Part shown: positions 7,504-14,783 of the stretch, piece by piece
Layout: the number at the start of each line of letters is the position of its first letter
Position numbering within the stretch: position 1 is the first letter of the stretch
Assembly (NCBI GenBank): GCA_029262975.1
Contig: JAJCYJ010000492.1
Location: 1 to 16,267, forward strand
DNA from: Saprospiraceae bacterium
GTDB lineage: Bacteria > Bacteroidota > Bacteroidia > Chitinophagales > Saprospiraceae
DNA length: 16,267 nt
Reading direction: 5' to 3'
The notes under the pieces: model-generated
Told to the model about the DNA's origin: nothing
What the model saw: the letters and a program-made list of their open reading frames with translations, nothing else
Database searches by the model: none
Made by a program: the position numbers and the translations under genes

Positions 7504-7848
7504 ATGAAATATTTATTATCTATTACGATCCTTTTAGCAAGTCTTACAATCAGCCTTCCTCTATTATCTCAAAACAAATCTAACGAAGATATCACATATG
7601 TCAGGATGGAAGTAAAAGGAATGGCTTGCGCATTTTGTGCATATGGAATGGAAAGAAAGTTAAAGAAAATTGACGGTGTTGAAAATTTGAAGACCGATAT
7701 TAAAAAAGGGTTGATTTACTTCACAACACCTTCAACTAAGATTCCTTCACGAGCCATCCTGGCCAAAACCATCATCGATGCCGGATTTACAGCAGGAAAA
7801 ATAGAATTCAGTATGGAACCTTTTGACAAAGAGCCAAAGTCTGAATGA
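7504..7848 (+). CDS. Exported HMA-domain protein, CAFC type
   Basis: A 114-residue protein with signal peptide MKYLLSITILLASLTISLPLLS-Q (residues 1-22) and one HMA domain. The domain reads VRMEVKGMACAFCAYGMERKLKKIDGVE with metal Cys pair C42/C45, then LKTDIKKGLIYFTTPS and ILAKTIIDAGFTAGKI. The motif G-M-A-C-A-F-C is a close variant of the GMTCxxC metallochaperone loop. It is the second exported HMA protein in the window and differs from the CGMC protein at 3098-3466 in loop and termini, so the two are not recent duplicates. A periplasmic copper-carrier role is likely from family knowledge. Confidence 0.9.
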   Translation: MKYLLSITILLASLTISLPLLSQNKSNEDITYVRMEVKGMACAFCAYGMERKLKKIDGVENLKTDIKKGLIYFTTPSTKIPSRAILAKTIIDAGFTAGKIEFSMEPFDKEPKSE

Positions 7849-8190
7849 ATTATTAAATAAGAATATCAATTTTTAAAAATGCTTCGTTTCCAGCCATTTC
7901 TTCGCCTGAATACATAACAACAAGAAAAAACTGAATCTCGTCAGAACCCTCTAAACATGTCTGAGAAATCATATCCATTGAGTTTTACTCAGATATTAGT
8001 GCTTTCAAGTAGTCAATCTCAACAACATATTTTTAAAATTATCGCAGCAGCCTAAATGTCAATAAAACGATTTCAGGCCTTTTGTTCTTCTCATCACAAT
8101 AGAAACTGACCACTCTCATCATTATAAGTGATCATAGTCATTTAGCTCTTTGTTCTACAAAGCTACCTTAGATTTAAATTATCAAAACAG
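7849..8190. other. 342-base intergenic stretch, no convincing gene
   Basis: The largest gap in the left half of the window. The best ORF is 7957-8055 (+), 32 codons starting MSEKSYPLSFTQILVLSSSQ, with no recognisable features. A perfect 12-base palindrome ATTTTTAAAAAT lies at 7869-7880, and a near-palindrome (agctctttg-ttcta-caaagct) lies near 8147-8165 just ahead of the next gene. The stretch probably holds the end of one transcription unit and the promoter of the HYC_CC_PP gene. No clean TTTG/TAnnTTTG Bacteroidetes promoter could be fixed. Confidence 0.5.
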
Positions 8191-8616
8191 GTGGTAAAGG
8201 CAGCAGTTCATATTATCATTTCACTTTCAGTATTCCTTAGTACTACAGGAGTATGGATTAACGACCATTATTGCCAAAATCAATATGATTCGTCCCAATT
8301 CACATTAAACTCTAATACTTGCTGTGCAAAAACGACTACAAATTCTTGTACATCCAATGAGTCCAATTGTCATGATAACGATGAAGATAATGGCTGCTGT
8401 AATACTACCCCAAGAATATTCAAAATTGATCAGGATCAAATAATTAATCAGGTTGAGTTTACAGTTAAAAAGCACTTAAAGGTGCTTGCACCAAAGATAG
8501 TTGGACTGAATTTTCAGTTGTTTGATCCCAAATCAGAAATCCATAAGCAACCCAAATACGATATACCCTTCATTGTCTATAACCGCCAGGTGCGGTTACA
8601 GACTTTTCGTTGTTAG
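8191..8616 (+). CDS. HYC_CC_PP family Cys-rich exported protein
   Basis: A 141-residue protein beginning at GTG 8191 with a signal-like hydrophobic segment (VHIIISLSVFLSTTGVWI). The conserved HYC motif follows (H26-Y27-C28), then paired cysteines C44-C45 and C69-C70. An Asn/Ser/Cys-rich loop with C53 and C60 lies between the pairs. The C-terminal segment KYDIPFIVYNRQVRLQTFRC replaces the usual Pro-Pro of this Bacteroidetes family. The family has no established function but recurs near copper and mercury genes. The eight cysteines (two vicinal pairs, with C141 the last residue) suggest metal binding in the periplasm. No ATG is available in frame near the start, so GTG is the best choice. Confidence 0.75.
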   Translation: MVKAAVHIIISLSVFLSTTGVWINDHYCQNQYDSSQFTLNSNTCCAKTTTNSCTSNESNCHDNDEDNGCCNTTPRIFKIDQDQIINQVEFTVKKHLKVLAPKIVGLNFQLFDPKSEIHKQPKYDIPFIVYNRQVRLQTFRC

Positions 8617-8790
8617 TAAATCACCTTTTCTACAAAAGACTCTGCCCTGCGCAAATAGAGATTTGTCAACTCTGACTGGATGAACGATTTTATCAAATAA
8701 GCTCAAGGAATTGTTCCTCATGTTACATATGACCAGACCTCTGAATGGCAGGACCTATATCATCATAAAGAAATTCGAAATACAAATATT
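8617..8790. other. 174-base intergenic stretch with a small hairpin
   Basis: No credible gene. A perfect 5-bp hairpin AGGAA-ttg-TTCCT lies at 8706-8718 without a T-run. A weak hairpin CTTTT-ctac-AAAAG lies just after the upstream stop, near 8624-8637. The region probably contains the promoter or leader of the cytochrome c gene. A 24-codon ORF beginning near 8720 has no supporting features. Confidence 0.35.
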
Positions 8791-9210
8791 ATGAAGTCAA
8801 ATAAGATGAATCAAATAATTCTAAAATCAGTATTAGCACTTCTATTCTACACATCCACGTCATTGACATATACACTGCTAAGTCAATCATCATGGGTAGC
8901 TCCAGAAAGTGCAAATAAGATTACAAATAGCATAGCTTCCTCTAACGGTTCTATAAAACTTGGAAAAATATTATATAAACAGTATTGCGCTATCTGTCAC
9001 GGGGATAAAGGAAAAGGAGATGGTTTAGCAGGCATGTCACTAAAGCCAAGACCTGCCAATTTCACAAAAGAGGATATACAAAAGCAATCAGATGGTGCAA
9101 TCTATTGGAAACTCACCGAAGGAAAATCACCGATGGCCGGATATAAAGAAACCTTAAGTGAGAAACAAAGATGGCATTTGGTCAACTATATAAGATCACT
9201 AAAGAAATAA
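8791..9210 (+). CDS. Exported monohaem cytochrome c
   Basis: A 139-residue protein with an N-terminal export signal (SVLALLFYTSTSLTYTLLS) and one class I cytochrome c domain. The haem-binding motif is CAICH (C66, C69, H70) in LYKQYCAICHGDKGKGDG. The likely sixth ligand is M115 in EGKSPMAGYK. The C-terminal helix is RWHLVNYIRSL. The SWVAPESANKITN stretch before the domain is typical of Bacteroidetes periplasmic cytochromes of this type. ATG 8791 or ATG 8806 could be the start; both keep the signal. The porin-like gene begins 23 bases after its stop, which suggests linked expression and a periplasmic electron-transfer role. Confidence 0.9.
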   Translation: MKSNKMNQIILKSVLALLFYTSTSLTYTLLSQSSWVAPESANKITNSIASSNGSIKLGKILYKQYCAICHGDKGKGDGLAGMSLKPRPANFTKEDIQKQSDGAIYWKLTEGKSPMAGYKETLSEKQRWHLVNYIRSLKK

Positions 9211-9233
9211 GTAATCAAGTAAATATTCATAAA

Positions 9234-10466
9234 ATGAAAAATCTAATAATATTAATCTTGTCCTTTTTTCTCATACTGCTGATGAATCAGAATGTAAAAG
9301 CTCAGGATATTCAATCTACTGACGAGATTCAAAAACTTAAACAAGAGATTGAACTGCTTTCTAAACAGAACAATTCCTACAAACCCGGTAAGAGTCAATT
9401 TTTACTTAGAGGCTATGCTCATTCAGGTCTGCAGACGAATAACAATGGATTCAGTTTTGTAGGTGGATCATTTAATCCCCTCTTAATTTACAAACAATCT
9501 GACCGCTTACTATTTGAAACTGAATTAGAAATGGAACTTGTCGGCAGTGCGGTTGAATTGGGAATAGAGTATGCTAATATATCATACCTCTTGTCAAAAA
9601 ATATTACTATAAGAGCAGGAAAGATGCTGGTCCCTTTCGGAATATTTGTACCTAATTTGCACCCCGCATGGATCAATAAATTCCCAACAGCTCCATTAGG
9701 TGCCGGTCATGAAGGCATTCTTCCCACTAATGATATTGGAGTAGAAATTCGAGGTGGATCTTACTTAGGAAATTTGAAGGTTAATTATTCATTTTTTGCC
9801 GTTAACGGTGGGCAGCTCAATGACGGCATGGAAGAACCAGAAGAAGCCGGAATCATTCATCACGGAATTTTCCCGGACAATAATAATGGCAAAACAATTG
9901 GTTCTAGAATTGGCATATTCCCTTTTTCAAACTCAAGTATGGAGCTTGGATTTTCTGCGATGTATGGTAAAACAGGAGCCAGAGAATCTGACGTAGAAGA
10001 TATTAAGGCCCTACACTATGCTTTTGATATTTCATATGTCAAAACACTTTCCTCCATGAGCTCCGTATTGGATTTAAAAGCGCAGTATACGGGTGTCAAT
10101 GTTTCTGATGCTAACTATCCCGAGCATGATGACCCGGATGAACTGTACACTTTTGACAATAAAAGTAAGACCTGGTTTGCACAATTGTCTTTACGCCCTG
10201 CACTTGTAGAAAATCCGATTGTGAGAAACTTAGAATTCGCAATCAGATATTCAGACCTGCTCACCCCTGAGGGAGCTGAGTGGCATGTAAATCAATCCCA
10301 GACTGACGTAGGCATCAACTATTGGTTTGATTGGCGCACTGTAGTAAAGTTTAGTTATAGAATCAGAAGTGGATTTGAGGGAGGACATAGTGAAGAACCA
10401 AGTCATGGAGGAGTGGAAGAAGATGGTGGAAATTCATTTTTCATTCATTGGGCCATAGGATTTTAA
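9234..10466 (+). CDS. Porin-like outer-membrane protein (phosphate-selective porin O/P type)
   Basis: The 410-residue protein starts at ATG 9234, directly ahead of signal peptide MKNLIILILSFFLILL...VKA-Q (residues 1-23). The frame is open further upstream into the cytochrome gene, but that part is not expected to be coding. A short coiled-coil segment follows (DEIQKLKQEIELLSKQ, about 30-45), then a long set of beta strands such as QFLLRGYAHSGLQ, ITIRAGKMLVPFGIF and TVVKFSYRIRSGF, ending in Phe. The AGKMLVPFGIF...HPAW segment fits OprO/OprP-like porins. The loops carry His/Glu-rich stretches (GGHSEEPSHGG). Substrate is unknown; the cytochrome genes on both sides suggest a metal or redox-linked function. 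Confidence 0.8.
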   Translation: MKNLIILILSFFLILLMNQNVKAQDIQSTDEIQKLKQEIELLSKQNNSYKPGKSQFLLRGYAHSGLQTNNNGFSFVGGSFNPLLIYKQSDRLLFETELEMELVGSAVELGIEYANISYLLSKNITIRAGKMLVPFGIFVPNLHPAWINKFPTAPLGAGHEGILPTNDIGVEIRGGSYLGNLKVNYSFFAVNGGQLNDGMEEPEEAGIIHHGIFPDNNNGKTIGSRIGIFPFSNSSMELGFSAMYGKTGARESDVEDIKALHYAFDISYVKTLSSMSSVLDLKAQYTGVNVSDANYPEHDDPDELYTFDNKSKTWFAQLSLRPALVENPIVRNLEFAIRYSDLLTPEGAEWHVNQSQTDVGINYWFDWRTVVKFSYRIRSGFEGGHSEEPSHGGVEEDGGNSFFIHWAIGF

Positions 10467-10494
10467 TTAGAATACAAATACTAAAAATATTACA

Positions 10495-10764
10495 ATGAAA
10501 AAATTACAAATAATAGCGCTGATATTTTCAATACTTTTTGCAATAATTATAGTTCAAAGTTGCAAGTCAACAAGTAATATCACCGAGTCAAAATTCGGAG
10601 CACAGTTATGGGGGGAAAATTGCATCCGATGTCATAATACACCATCTCCTGAGACATTTAGCGATACAGAATGGGATGTGGCAGTAATGCATATGAGGGT
10701 CAGAGCAAATTTGACCGAATCAGAAGCTGTTAAAATTGCCGACTTTCTAAAAACGGCAAATTAG
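10495..10764 (+). CDS. Small monohaem c-type cytochrome lipoprotein
   Basis: An 89-residue protein with a lipoprotein signal (AIIIVQSC, lipid Cys 23), a linker, and a compact haem motif CIRCH (C43, C46, H47) in LWGENCIRCHNTPSPETF. M65 or M67 in VMHMRVRANL may be the sixth haem ligand. The final helix AVKIADFLKTAN is typical of small cytochromes c. At about 65 mature residues it is near the minimum for a cytochrome c fold. It lies 28 bases after the porin-like gene. A membrane-tethered electron shuttle is the natural reading; the redox partner is not known. Confidence 0.8.
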   Translation: MKKLQIIALIFSILFAIIIVQSCKSTSNITESKFGAQLWGENCIRCHNTPSPETFSDTEWDVAVMHMRVRANLTESEAVKIADFLKTAN

Positions 10765-10777
10765 AATTCAATAAATA

Positions 10778-11281
10778 ATGTCAATTATGAAATTACGAAT
10801 TATCTATTTATTGTTAGTAAGTATCATATTATTTGCATGCAGTGATAGCGACGAATTATATGACACTTACAATATTGAAGACCTACAATCTTTGGAAGGT
10901 ATGTCAAATGCTATTGAGCTCGCTGAACATTACAATGATTCACTTGAAATATGTCATCAAATACCACAATCATGTGATATAGCCAGTGTGAAACATTATG
11001 ATGAAATGTTTCATTATTATGAAGATCAATACAATTATCATCACTCTAATTATAGTCATAATAATGTTTCCGATGATCATCATCATGCAAATGGACAAAG
11101 AGTCCGTCACGGATGGATGATGGGAGATTCACACGTGGAGGATAAAGAAGTTCATGGAGATCCTCAAGATAATATGCATCCCAACGACAACGAACAGTCG
11201 CATGGGTATGAACACAATATGCAAAGCATGGATTTGATGAATGATCTTATTGAGCATCATCAAGAAGTTCATCCGAAGTAA
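10778..11281 (+). CDS. His-rich lipoprotein, probable metal-binding
   Basis: A 167-residue protein with lipobox SIILFAC (lipid Cys 21 counted from ATG 10778). An equally good start is ATG 10787, giving MKLRIIYLLL. The mature protein is acidic and has 19 His residues, clustered in FHYYEDQYNYHHSNYSHNN, DDHHHANG, and the C-terminal EHHQEVHPK. Met residues lie nearby (GWMMGDSH, HNMQSMDLMNDL). No named domain is recognised. The composition is that of an envelope metal sponge for copper, nickel or zinc; copper is favoured by the neighbours. It starts 13 bases after the cytochrome lipoprotein gene, so the two are likely co-expressed. Confidence 0.75.
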   Translation: MSIMKLRIIYLLLVSIILFACSDSDELYDTYNIEDLQSLEGMSNAIELAEHYNDSLEICHQIPQSCDIASVKHYDEMFHYYEDQYNYHHSNYSHNNVSDDHHHANGQRVRHGWMMGDSHVEDKEVHGDPQDNMHPNDNEQSHGYEHNMQSMDLMNDLIEHHQEVHPK

Positions 11282-11307
11282 ATATTTCACTTTATGAATA
11301 TAAAATC

Positions 11308-11577
11308 ATGAAAAATATTAATGCATCTAGATTAGGTTTCGCATCCGGAATAACAGGTGTTATTCTATACATAGGGTGTATTCTAATAATGTGGATCGGC
11401 GGGCAATCCGCTATTACATGGTTATTTAATAGTATCATTCATGGCGTAGATGTTTCTTCAGTAGTTATGATGAACGTGCCAATATTACAAAGTGTCGTTG
11501 GCCTATTAATAACATTCTGTCTCGGATGGATGGTGGGCTACTTAATCGGTACTATATATAATTCTGGCAATAAGTAA
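11308..11577 (+). CDS. DUF5676-like two-helix membrane protein
   Basis: An 89-residue integral membrane protein. Two hydrophobic segments are visible, LGFASGITGVILYIGCILIMWI (about 8-29) and ILQSVVGLLITFCLGWMVGYLIGTIY (about 58-84). Small-residue motifs (GxxxG-like) and the ending GWMVGYLIGTIYN are typical of DUF5676 proteins. These are found beside copper and heavy-metal genes in Bacteroidetes, usually as orphan membrane proteins of unknown role. It sits 26 bases after the His-rich lipoprotein gene and 22 before the universal stress gene. Confidence 0.7.
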   Translation: MKNINASRLGFASGITGVILYIGCILIMWIGGQSAITWLFNSIIHGVDVSSVVMMNVPILQSVVGLLITFCLGWMVGYLIGTIYNSGNK

Positions 11578-11599
11578 TAAGTATCTAACTCACATTCAA

Positions 11600-12424
11600 A
11601 TGAAAAGAATATTAGTCCCAACAGATTTTTCAAATTGTGCAAATGATGCCGTTGCCGTTGCCTATAAAATTGCTCAATTGGCAAACGCCGAAATATTATT
11701 TATGCACATTCTGGTGACACCTATAGATTGGATAGATCTCGATATTAGTAAGGAGAAACAATATCCAGAAATTTCAAAAAAGATTTCAAAAGCAAAAGTT
11801 TCTTTGAAAAACCTGGTTAAAGAAGCTACAAAACGAGGAATTGTGGCCGACAAGTCATTAACTTTTAGTGAAGGTACTGAATCCATAGTTGATCATGCCA
11901 AACTTCACGACTTCGATCTAATCGTTATGGGCTCGCATGGCGCCAGTGGTTTTCGCGAAGTGATTTTAGGCTCCAACGCCCAACGGCTCGTCACTCATTC
12001 AAAAACACCGGTGCTAATAATAAAAAGCAAACTAAAGGATTTTCATGTTAAAAATATCTTGTTTTCCTCCACATTTCGAGAAAACGTACATCCACAATTT
12101 CATCACATTATAAAGCTTGCCGATATTCTAAGCGCTCACATTAACTTATTATATGTAAATGAAAGAAAGCATTTTGAGACATCCATAAAAAGTAATGCCA
12201 GGATGAAAAGGTTTTTAGAAGATTGCCCGCGTGGCACCTGTAGTATTAATATATATAATGATCGATCACCCGAAGAGGGTATTCTAAATTTTGCCAAGGA
12301 AAATAATATAGATTTAATTTCTATTGTAACCTATGGAAGTAGTGGACTATTCACTTCTACTCTAACAGAGCGTTTGGTAAATCACTCTGAATTACCAATA
12401 TTGAGTGTAAATATTAAAGTATGA
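11600..12424 (+). CDS. Tandem universal stress protein (UspA family)
   Basis: A 274-residue cytoplasmic protein with two Usp domains. Domain 1 (about 1-145) starts MKRILVPTDFSNCANDAV and keeps the full ATP-binding signature G-2x-G-9x-G-S/T as GSHGASGFREVILGS (111-125). Domain 2 (about 150-274) ends IVTYGSSGLFTSTLTERLV. It lacks the final Gly-Ser, so it probably does not bind ATP in the usual way. Tandem Usps often couple stress or energy state to membrane partners. The last four bases overlap the start of the ion-channel gene, which suggests translational coupling and a functional link. Confidence 0.92.
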   Translation: MKRILVPTDFSNCANDAVAVAYKIAQLANAEILFMHILVTPIDWIDLDISKEKQYPEISKKISKAKVSLKNLVKEATKRGIVADKSLTFSEGTESIVDHAKLHDFDLIVMGSHGASGFREVILGSNAQRLVTHSKTPVLIIKSKLKDFHVKNILFSSTFRENVHPQFHHIIKLADILSAHINLLYVNERKHFETSIKSNARMKRFLEDCPRGTCSINIYNDRSPEEGILNFAKENNIDLISIVTYGSSGLFTSTLTERLVNHSELPILSVNIKV

Positions 12425-13056
12425 CAGAATACCAGACTATTAAGTCAAACGCTAGAGTTAAATCCAAAAGATTAAACAAACGACTAGAGTCACTCTTCTT
12501 TAAAGAGATTGGTTTAATTATCCTTGGACTTCTGTCCTACTATATTTTGACAATTATCTTTGATCACTCAGAGCATGGCAATGAAATGGAAATATTTGTC
12601 ATCTCAATTGCCGCTCTGAAAGTTAGTTACATCCTGTATTATACATTAAAAAGAATGCAAAAACATCTTGCTCAAAACTTGTCTAACTTTTATAATTGTT
12701 TCCCTACTCTTGGTCTGCTCGTGATTCTTACTATACTATCGTTTTCACTTGACTATTTATGCCTATTCGATTGCAATACCAGTGCTTTCACAGGACTCAC
12801 ACAGGATGCTACATTTAATGTGCGTCTATTTGAATTTAACTATTTTAGTTTGGTAACCTTTGCTACAATAGGTTTCGGTGATATCGTACCAATATCTTTC
12901 GGAGCCAAAATACTGGTAATGCTTGAAATATCAACAAGTTTTGTTATGATCGTATTTATCATCTCAAACTTTCATAATCTGCACTACTTCACCAGTGAAA
13001 ATGGAGCTGATGAAAATTCGGCATTAAATAATATAGAGAAACCAGACAAAATATAA
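12421..13056 (+). CDS. Two-pore-domain-like potassium channel subunit (Ion_trans_2)
   Basis: A 211-residue membrane protein. The selectivity-filter motif TIGFGD is at 149-154 within FATIGFGDIVPIS, the hallmark of K+ channels. Four hydrophobic segments are visible, near 30-47, 57-75, 95-115 and 163-182, with the pore loop between the last two. The N-terminus is short and basic, and the C-terminal tail (about 30 residues) has no RCK or ligand-binding domain. Regulation is therefore not intrinsic and may come from the Usp encoded just upstream, whose gene it overlaps as ATGA. K+ conductance is inferred from the motif. Confidence 0.88.
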   Translation: MTEYQTIKSNARVKSKRLNKRLESLFFKEIGLIILGLLSYYILTIIFDHSEHGNEMEIFVISIAALKVSYILYYTLKRMQKHLAQNLSNFYNCFPTLGLLVILTILSFSLDYLCLFDCNTSAFTGLTQDATFNVRLFEFNYFSLVTFATIGFGDIVPISFGAKILVMLEISTSFVMIVFIISNFHNLHYFTSENGADENSALNNIEKPDKI

Positions 13057-13060
13057 CTAA

Positions 13061-13366
13061 ATGAATCACTATAATAATTTAGTAGAAGCAATCAATGATT
13101 TAAGACCTAGAGGTTTTACAACAGATTTTAATGTAAAATCAGATTGTATAGAATGTCCATCTTCACAACTCAGACTATATCCAGCTGAATTTAAAATAAA
13201 TGAAATACATAGATTTGAAGGAGATAGCACACCTGATGACAGCTCTATATTATACGTTATTTCATCAGAAAGAGGCGTAAAAGGAATTCTTATAGACGCA
13301 TATGGAACATATGCTGAAGCACTAAATTTTGAAATGGCTCAAAAACTTTCGTTATCAAAAACATAG
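13061..13366 (+). CDS. Small conserved CxxC protein (often misnamed phosphoribosylpyrophosphate synthetase)
   Basis: A 101-residue soluble protein without signal or membrane segment. It has a C29-x-x-C32 pair in FNVKSDCIECPS and a conserved core RLYPAEFKINEIHRFEGDST, then PDDSSILYVISSERGVKGILIDAYG. This is a small Bacteroidetes family that databases often label phosphoribosylpyrophosphate synthetase. At 101 residues it is only about a third of a real PRPP synthetase and shows no PRPP loop, so that name is doubtful. It starts 4 bases after the channel gene stop. It recurs near Usp and stress genes; the function is unknown. Confidence 0.7.
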   Translation: MNHYNNLVEAINDLRPRGFTTDFNVKSDCIECPSSQLRLYPAEFKINEIHRFEGDSTPDDSSILYVISSERGVKGILIDAYGTYAEALNFEMAQKLSLSKT

Positions 13367-13385
13367 ACTACATAGAAGATATATC

Positions 13386-13409
13386 ACGTCAAGACGTTCT
13401 ATCCAACGT
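13386..13409. promoter_or_regulatory. Nested palindromes upstream of the HMA-AraC regulator
   Basis: A perfect inverted repeat ACGTC-aa-GACGT lies at 13386-13397. It overlaps a second one, ACGTT (13394-13398) and AACGT (13405-13409) around 6 bases. The site is in the 77-base gap 35 bases ahead of the regulator's start and stands out as GC-richer than its surroundings. The 8-mer CACGTCAA here (13385-13392) recurs at 15335-15342 ahead of another gene. An autoregulatory operator is plausible but is inference. Confidence 0.4.
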
Positions 13410-13443
13410 TTATAAATTCAAAGAATCATTTGAAGATTATAAT

Positions 13444-14001
13444 TTGATCATAAAGAACATGGTCTGTTCCAGGTGTCTTACTGCAGTTAAAAGAGATCTG
13501 GAATCATTAGGAATAGATGTAATAGACTTACAATTAGGAAAAGTAAGAATAAAATTTCCTAAAGGCAAAGTAACTATGCACAAAATAGAAGAAAAATTAC
13601 GCACCGATAACTTCGAAATTATTAAAGACCAAAATACCCACATCTCTGAACTCATCAAACTAAGTCTTATATCCCTGGTAAATAATCTGCCTATCACTCA
13701 CTCCGAAAAGCTTTCCTCAATAATTTCCGGAAATCTAGATCGTGACTATTGCTCCCTCAGTAAAATATTTTCTAAATCCCAACATATAACTATCGAACAA
13801 TATTTTATTAAACTTAGAATAGAGAAGGCCAAAGAATTAATTAAATACGAACAACTCAATTTTTCTGAAATAGCTTATGACCTGGGATACAATAGCGTAG
13901 CTCATCTATCAAAACAATTCAAGCGCATTACAGGACATAGTATGAGTGATTTCAAATGCCAAGTGGAGCCACTTCGCACACCGCAGGACAAAATTATATA
14001 A
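13444..14001 (+). CDS. AraC-family regulator with N-terminal HMA-like metal domain
   Basis: A 185-residue one-component regulator. Residues about 1-62 form an HMA-like fold beginning MIIKNMVCSRCLTAVKRDLE with Cys pair C8/C11. Residues about 70-170 hold the two AraC helix-turn-helix units: SLSKIFSKSQHITIEQYFIKLRIEKAKELI, then LNFSEIAYDLGYNSVAHLSKQFKRITGHS. The start is uncertain. TTG 13444 restores the first beta strand of the HMA fold, ATG 13459 would cut into it, and the frame is open upstream to 13333 with no ATG or GTG. Fusions of this type suggest direct sensing of Cu(I) or another soft metal, switching an AraC DNA-binding domain. Nested palindromes lie just upstream. Confidence 0.85.
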   Translation: MIIKNMVCSRCLTAVKRDLESLGIDVIDLQLGKVRIKFPKGKVTMHKIEEKLRTDNFEIIKDQNTHISELIKLSLISLVNNLPITHSEKLSSIISGNLDRDYCSLSKIFSKSQHITIEQYFIKLRIEKAKELIKYEQLNFSEIAYDLGYNSVAHLSKQFKRITGHSMSDFKCQVEPLRTPQDKII

Positions 14002-14417
14002 ACAATAATCATAATTCACTATTCACCTCAATGTAGTCCATTGTACATTGAAGTATAATATAAAAAGATAAGAAGATAGCCATTATGTTCATTTTCGAAT
14101 TAGATTAAATACCTTCTGTATAGTTTTAGGGCACCATCAATAGGATGGAATCTTAACAGCACGGAAAGATGGAATTATCTTATTTTACAAAATTAACTTT
14201 ATTGAAATGCATACTCATGTAATAATTAGAATGAATATACATGTCAATGAAACGATAATTTGTGGCTATCAATTTCTTTATAATAGACTGGTAATTATAT
14301 GCCAGAATAACTGAATTATATTACGATGACAATCAAAAGATATAAAAGAATAGCAAACCGATACAAGGTCAAATTAAATCGAAATTTGCTAATTATTCAT
14401 AACTATAATTTAATACG
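14002..14417. other. 416-base intergenic stretch, no convincing gene
   Basis: AT-rich and stop-rich. An ORF at 14231-14314 (27 codons) has no support. An ORF from 14325 overlaps the SHOCT gene in another frame. A pair of imperfect direct repeats (gatggaat) occurs near 14143 and 14169. An inverted repeat lies at 14028-14051. The stretch probably contains the promoter of the SHOCT gene. It separates the tight metal operons on its left from the looser genes on its right. Confidence 0.4.
14028..14051. promoter_or_regulatory. Perfect 8-bp inverted repeat TCAATGTA...TACATTGA
   Basis: The arms TCAATGTA (14028-14035) and TACATTGA (14044-14051) flank an 8-base loop, 26 bases after the HMA-AraC stop. 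There is no clear T-run behind it. It could be an atypical terminator of the upstream unit, an mRNA-stabilising hairpin, or an operator. Confidence 0.4.
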
Positions 14418-14645
14418 ATGTATTTTTATGAAGGATATCATTTATGGGGAATGCACATGCTTTGGTGGATCATTTGGGCAGTTGTCCTGATCTGGATATT
14501 TGCAACCCCCTGGTCAATCCCCGGAGAAAGAAACAAAACTGACAGCCCGTTGGACATCTTGCAAAAGAGATATGCTGGAGGTTCAATTTCTAAGGAAGAA
14601 TACGAAGCAAAAAAAGTCGTGCTGATAAAAGACAGAAAATTGTAG
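14418..14645 (+). CDS. SHOCT-domain small membrane protein
   Basis: A 75-residue protein with a Trp-rich hydrophobic segment (MLWWIIWAVVLIWIFATPW, about residues 14-32) and a C-terminal SHOCT domain, SPLDILQKRYAGGSISKEEYEAKK (about 43-66). SHOCT is a short helical oligomerisation module found at protein termini. Membrane-SHOCT proteins of this size are common in bacterial metal and stress islands, but their role is unknown. The N-terminal MYFYEGYHLWGMHM contains His and Met. The gene stands apart from the upstream operon and is followed immediately by a candidate terminator. Confidence 0.85.
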   Translation: MYFYEGYHLWGMHMLWWIIWAVVLIWIFATPWSIPGERNKTDSPLDILQKRYAGGSISKEEYEAKKVVLIKDRKL

Positions 14646-14648
14646 TTA

Positions 14649-14670
14649 AAAATAGTATGCTATTTTGTCT
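14649..14670 (+). terminator. Candidate intrinsic terminator after the SHOCT gene
   Basis: A perfect 7-bp stem AAAATAG (14649-14655) and CTATTTT (14660-14666) encloses a 4-base loop tatg, followed by a T-rich tail (gtcttt). It starts 4 bases after the SHOCT stop. The stem is AT-rich and therefore weak, so the call is moderate. Confidence 0.5.
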
Positions 14671-14783
14671 TTTAAAACTTCATGAATTTCAAATATCTGC
14701 GAAAAGATAATATTCAATAAAGATATAAATAGACCAGGACATTTATTTTTGACAATTCCAAATATATTCAAATTTACAAAAGT

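Noticed and set aside
7957..8055. 32-codon ORF in the 342-base gap
   Set aside because: It has an ATG but no motif, signal or operon-like spacing that would support it.
13333..13443. Upstream in-frame extension of the HMA-AraC regulator
   Set aside because: The frame is open but contains no ATG, GTG or TTG codon and would overlap the preceding gene.
14325..14492. 55-codon ORF overlapping the SHOCT gene start
   Set aside because: It runs in a different frame across the conserved SHOCT protein start and has no homologous features.
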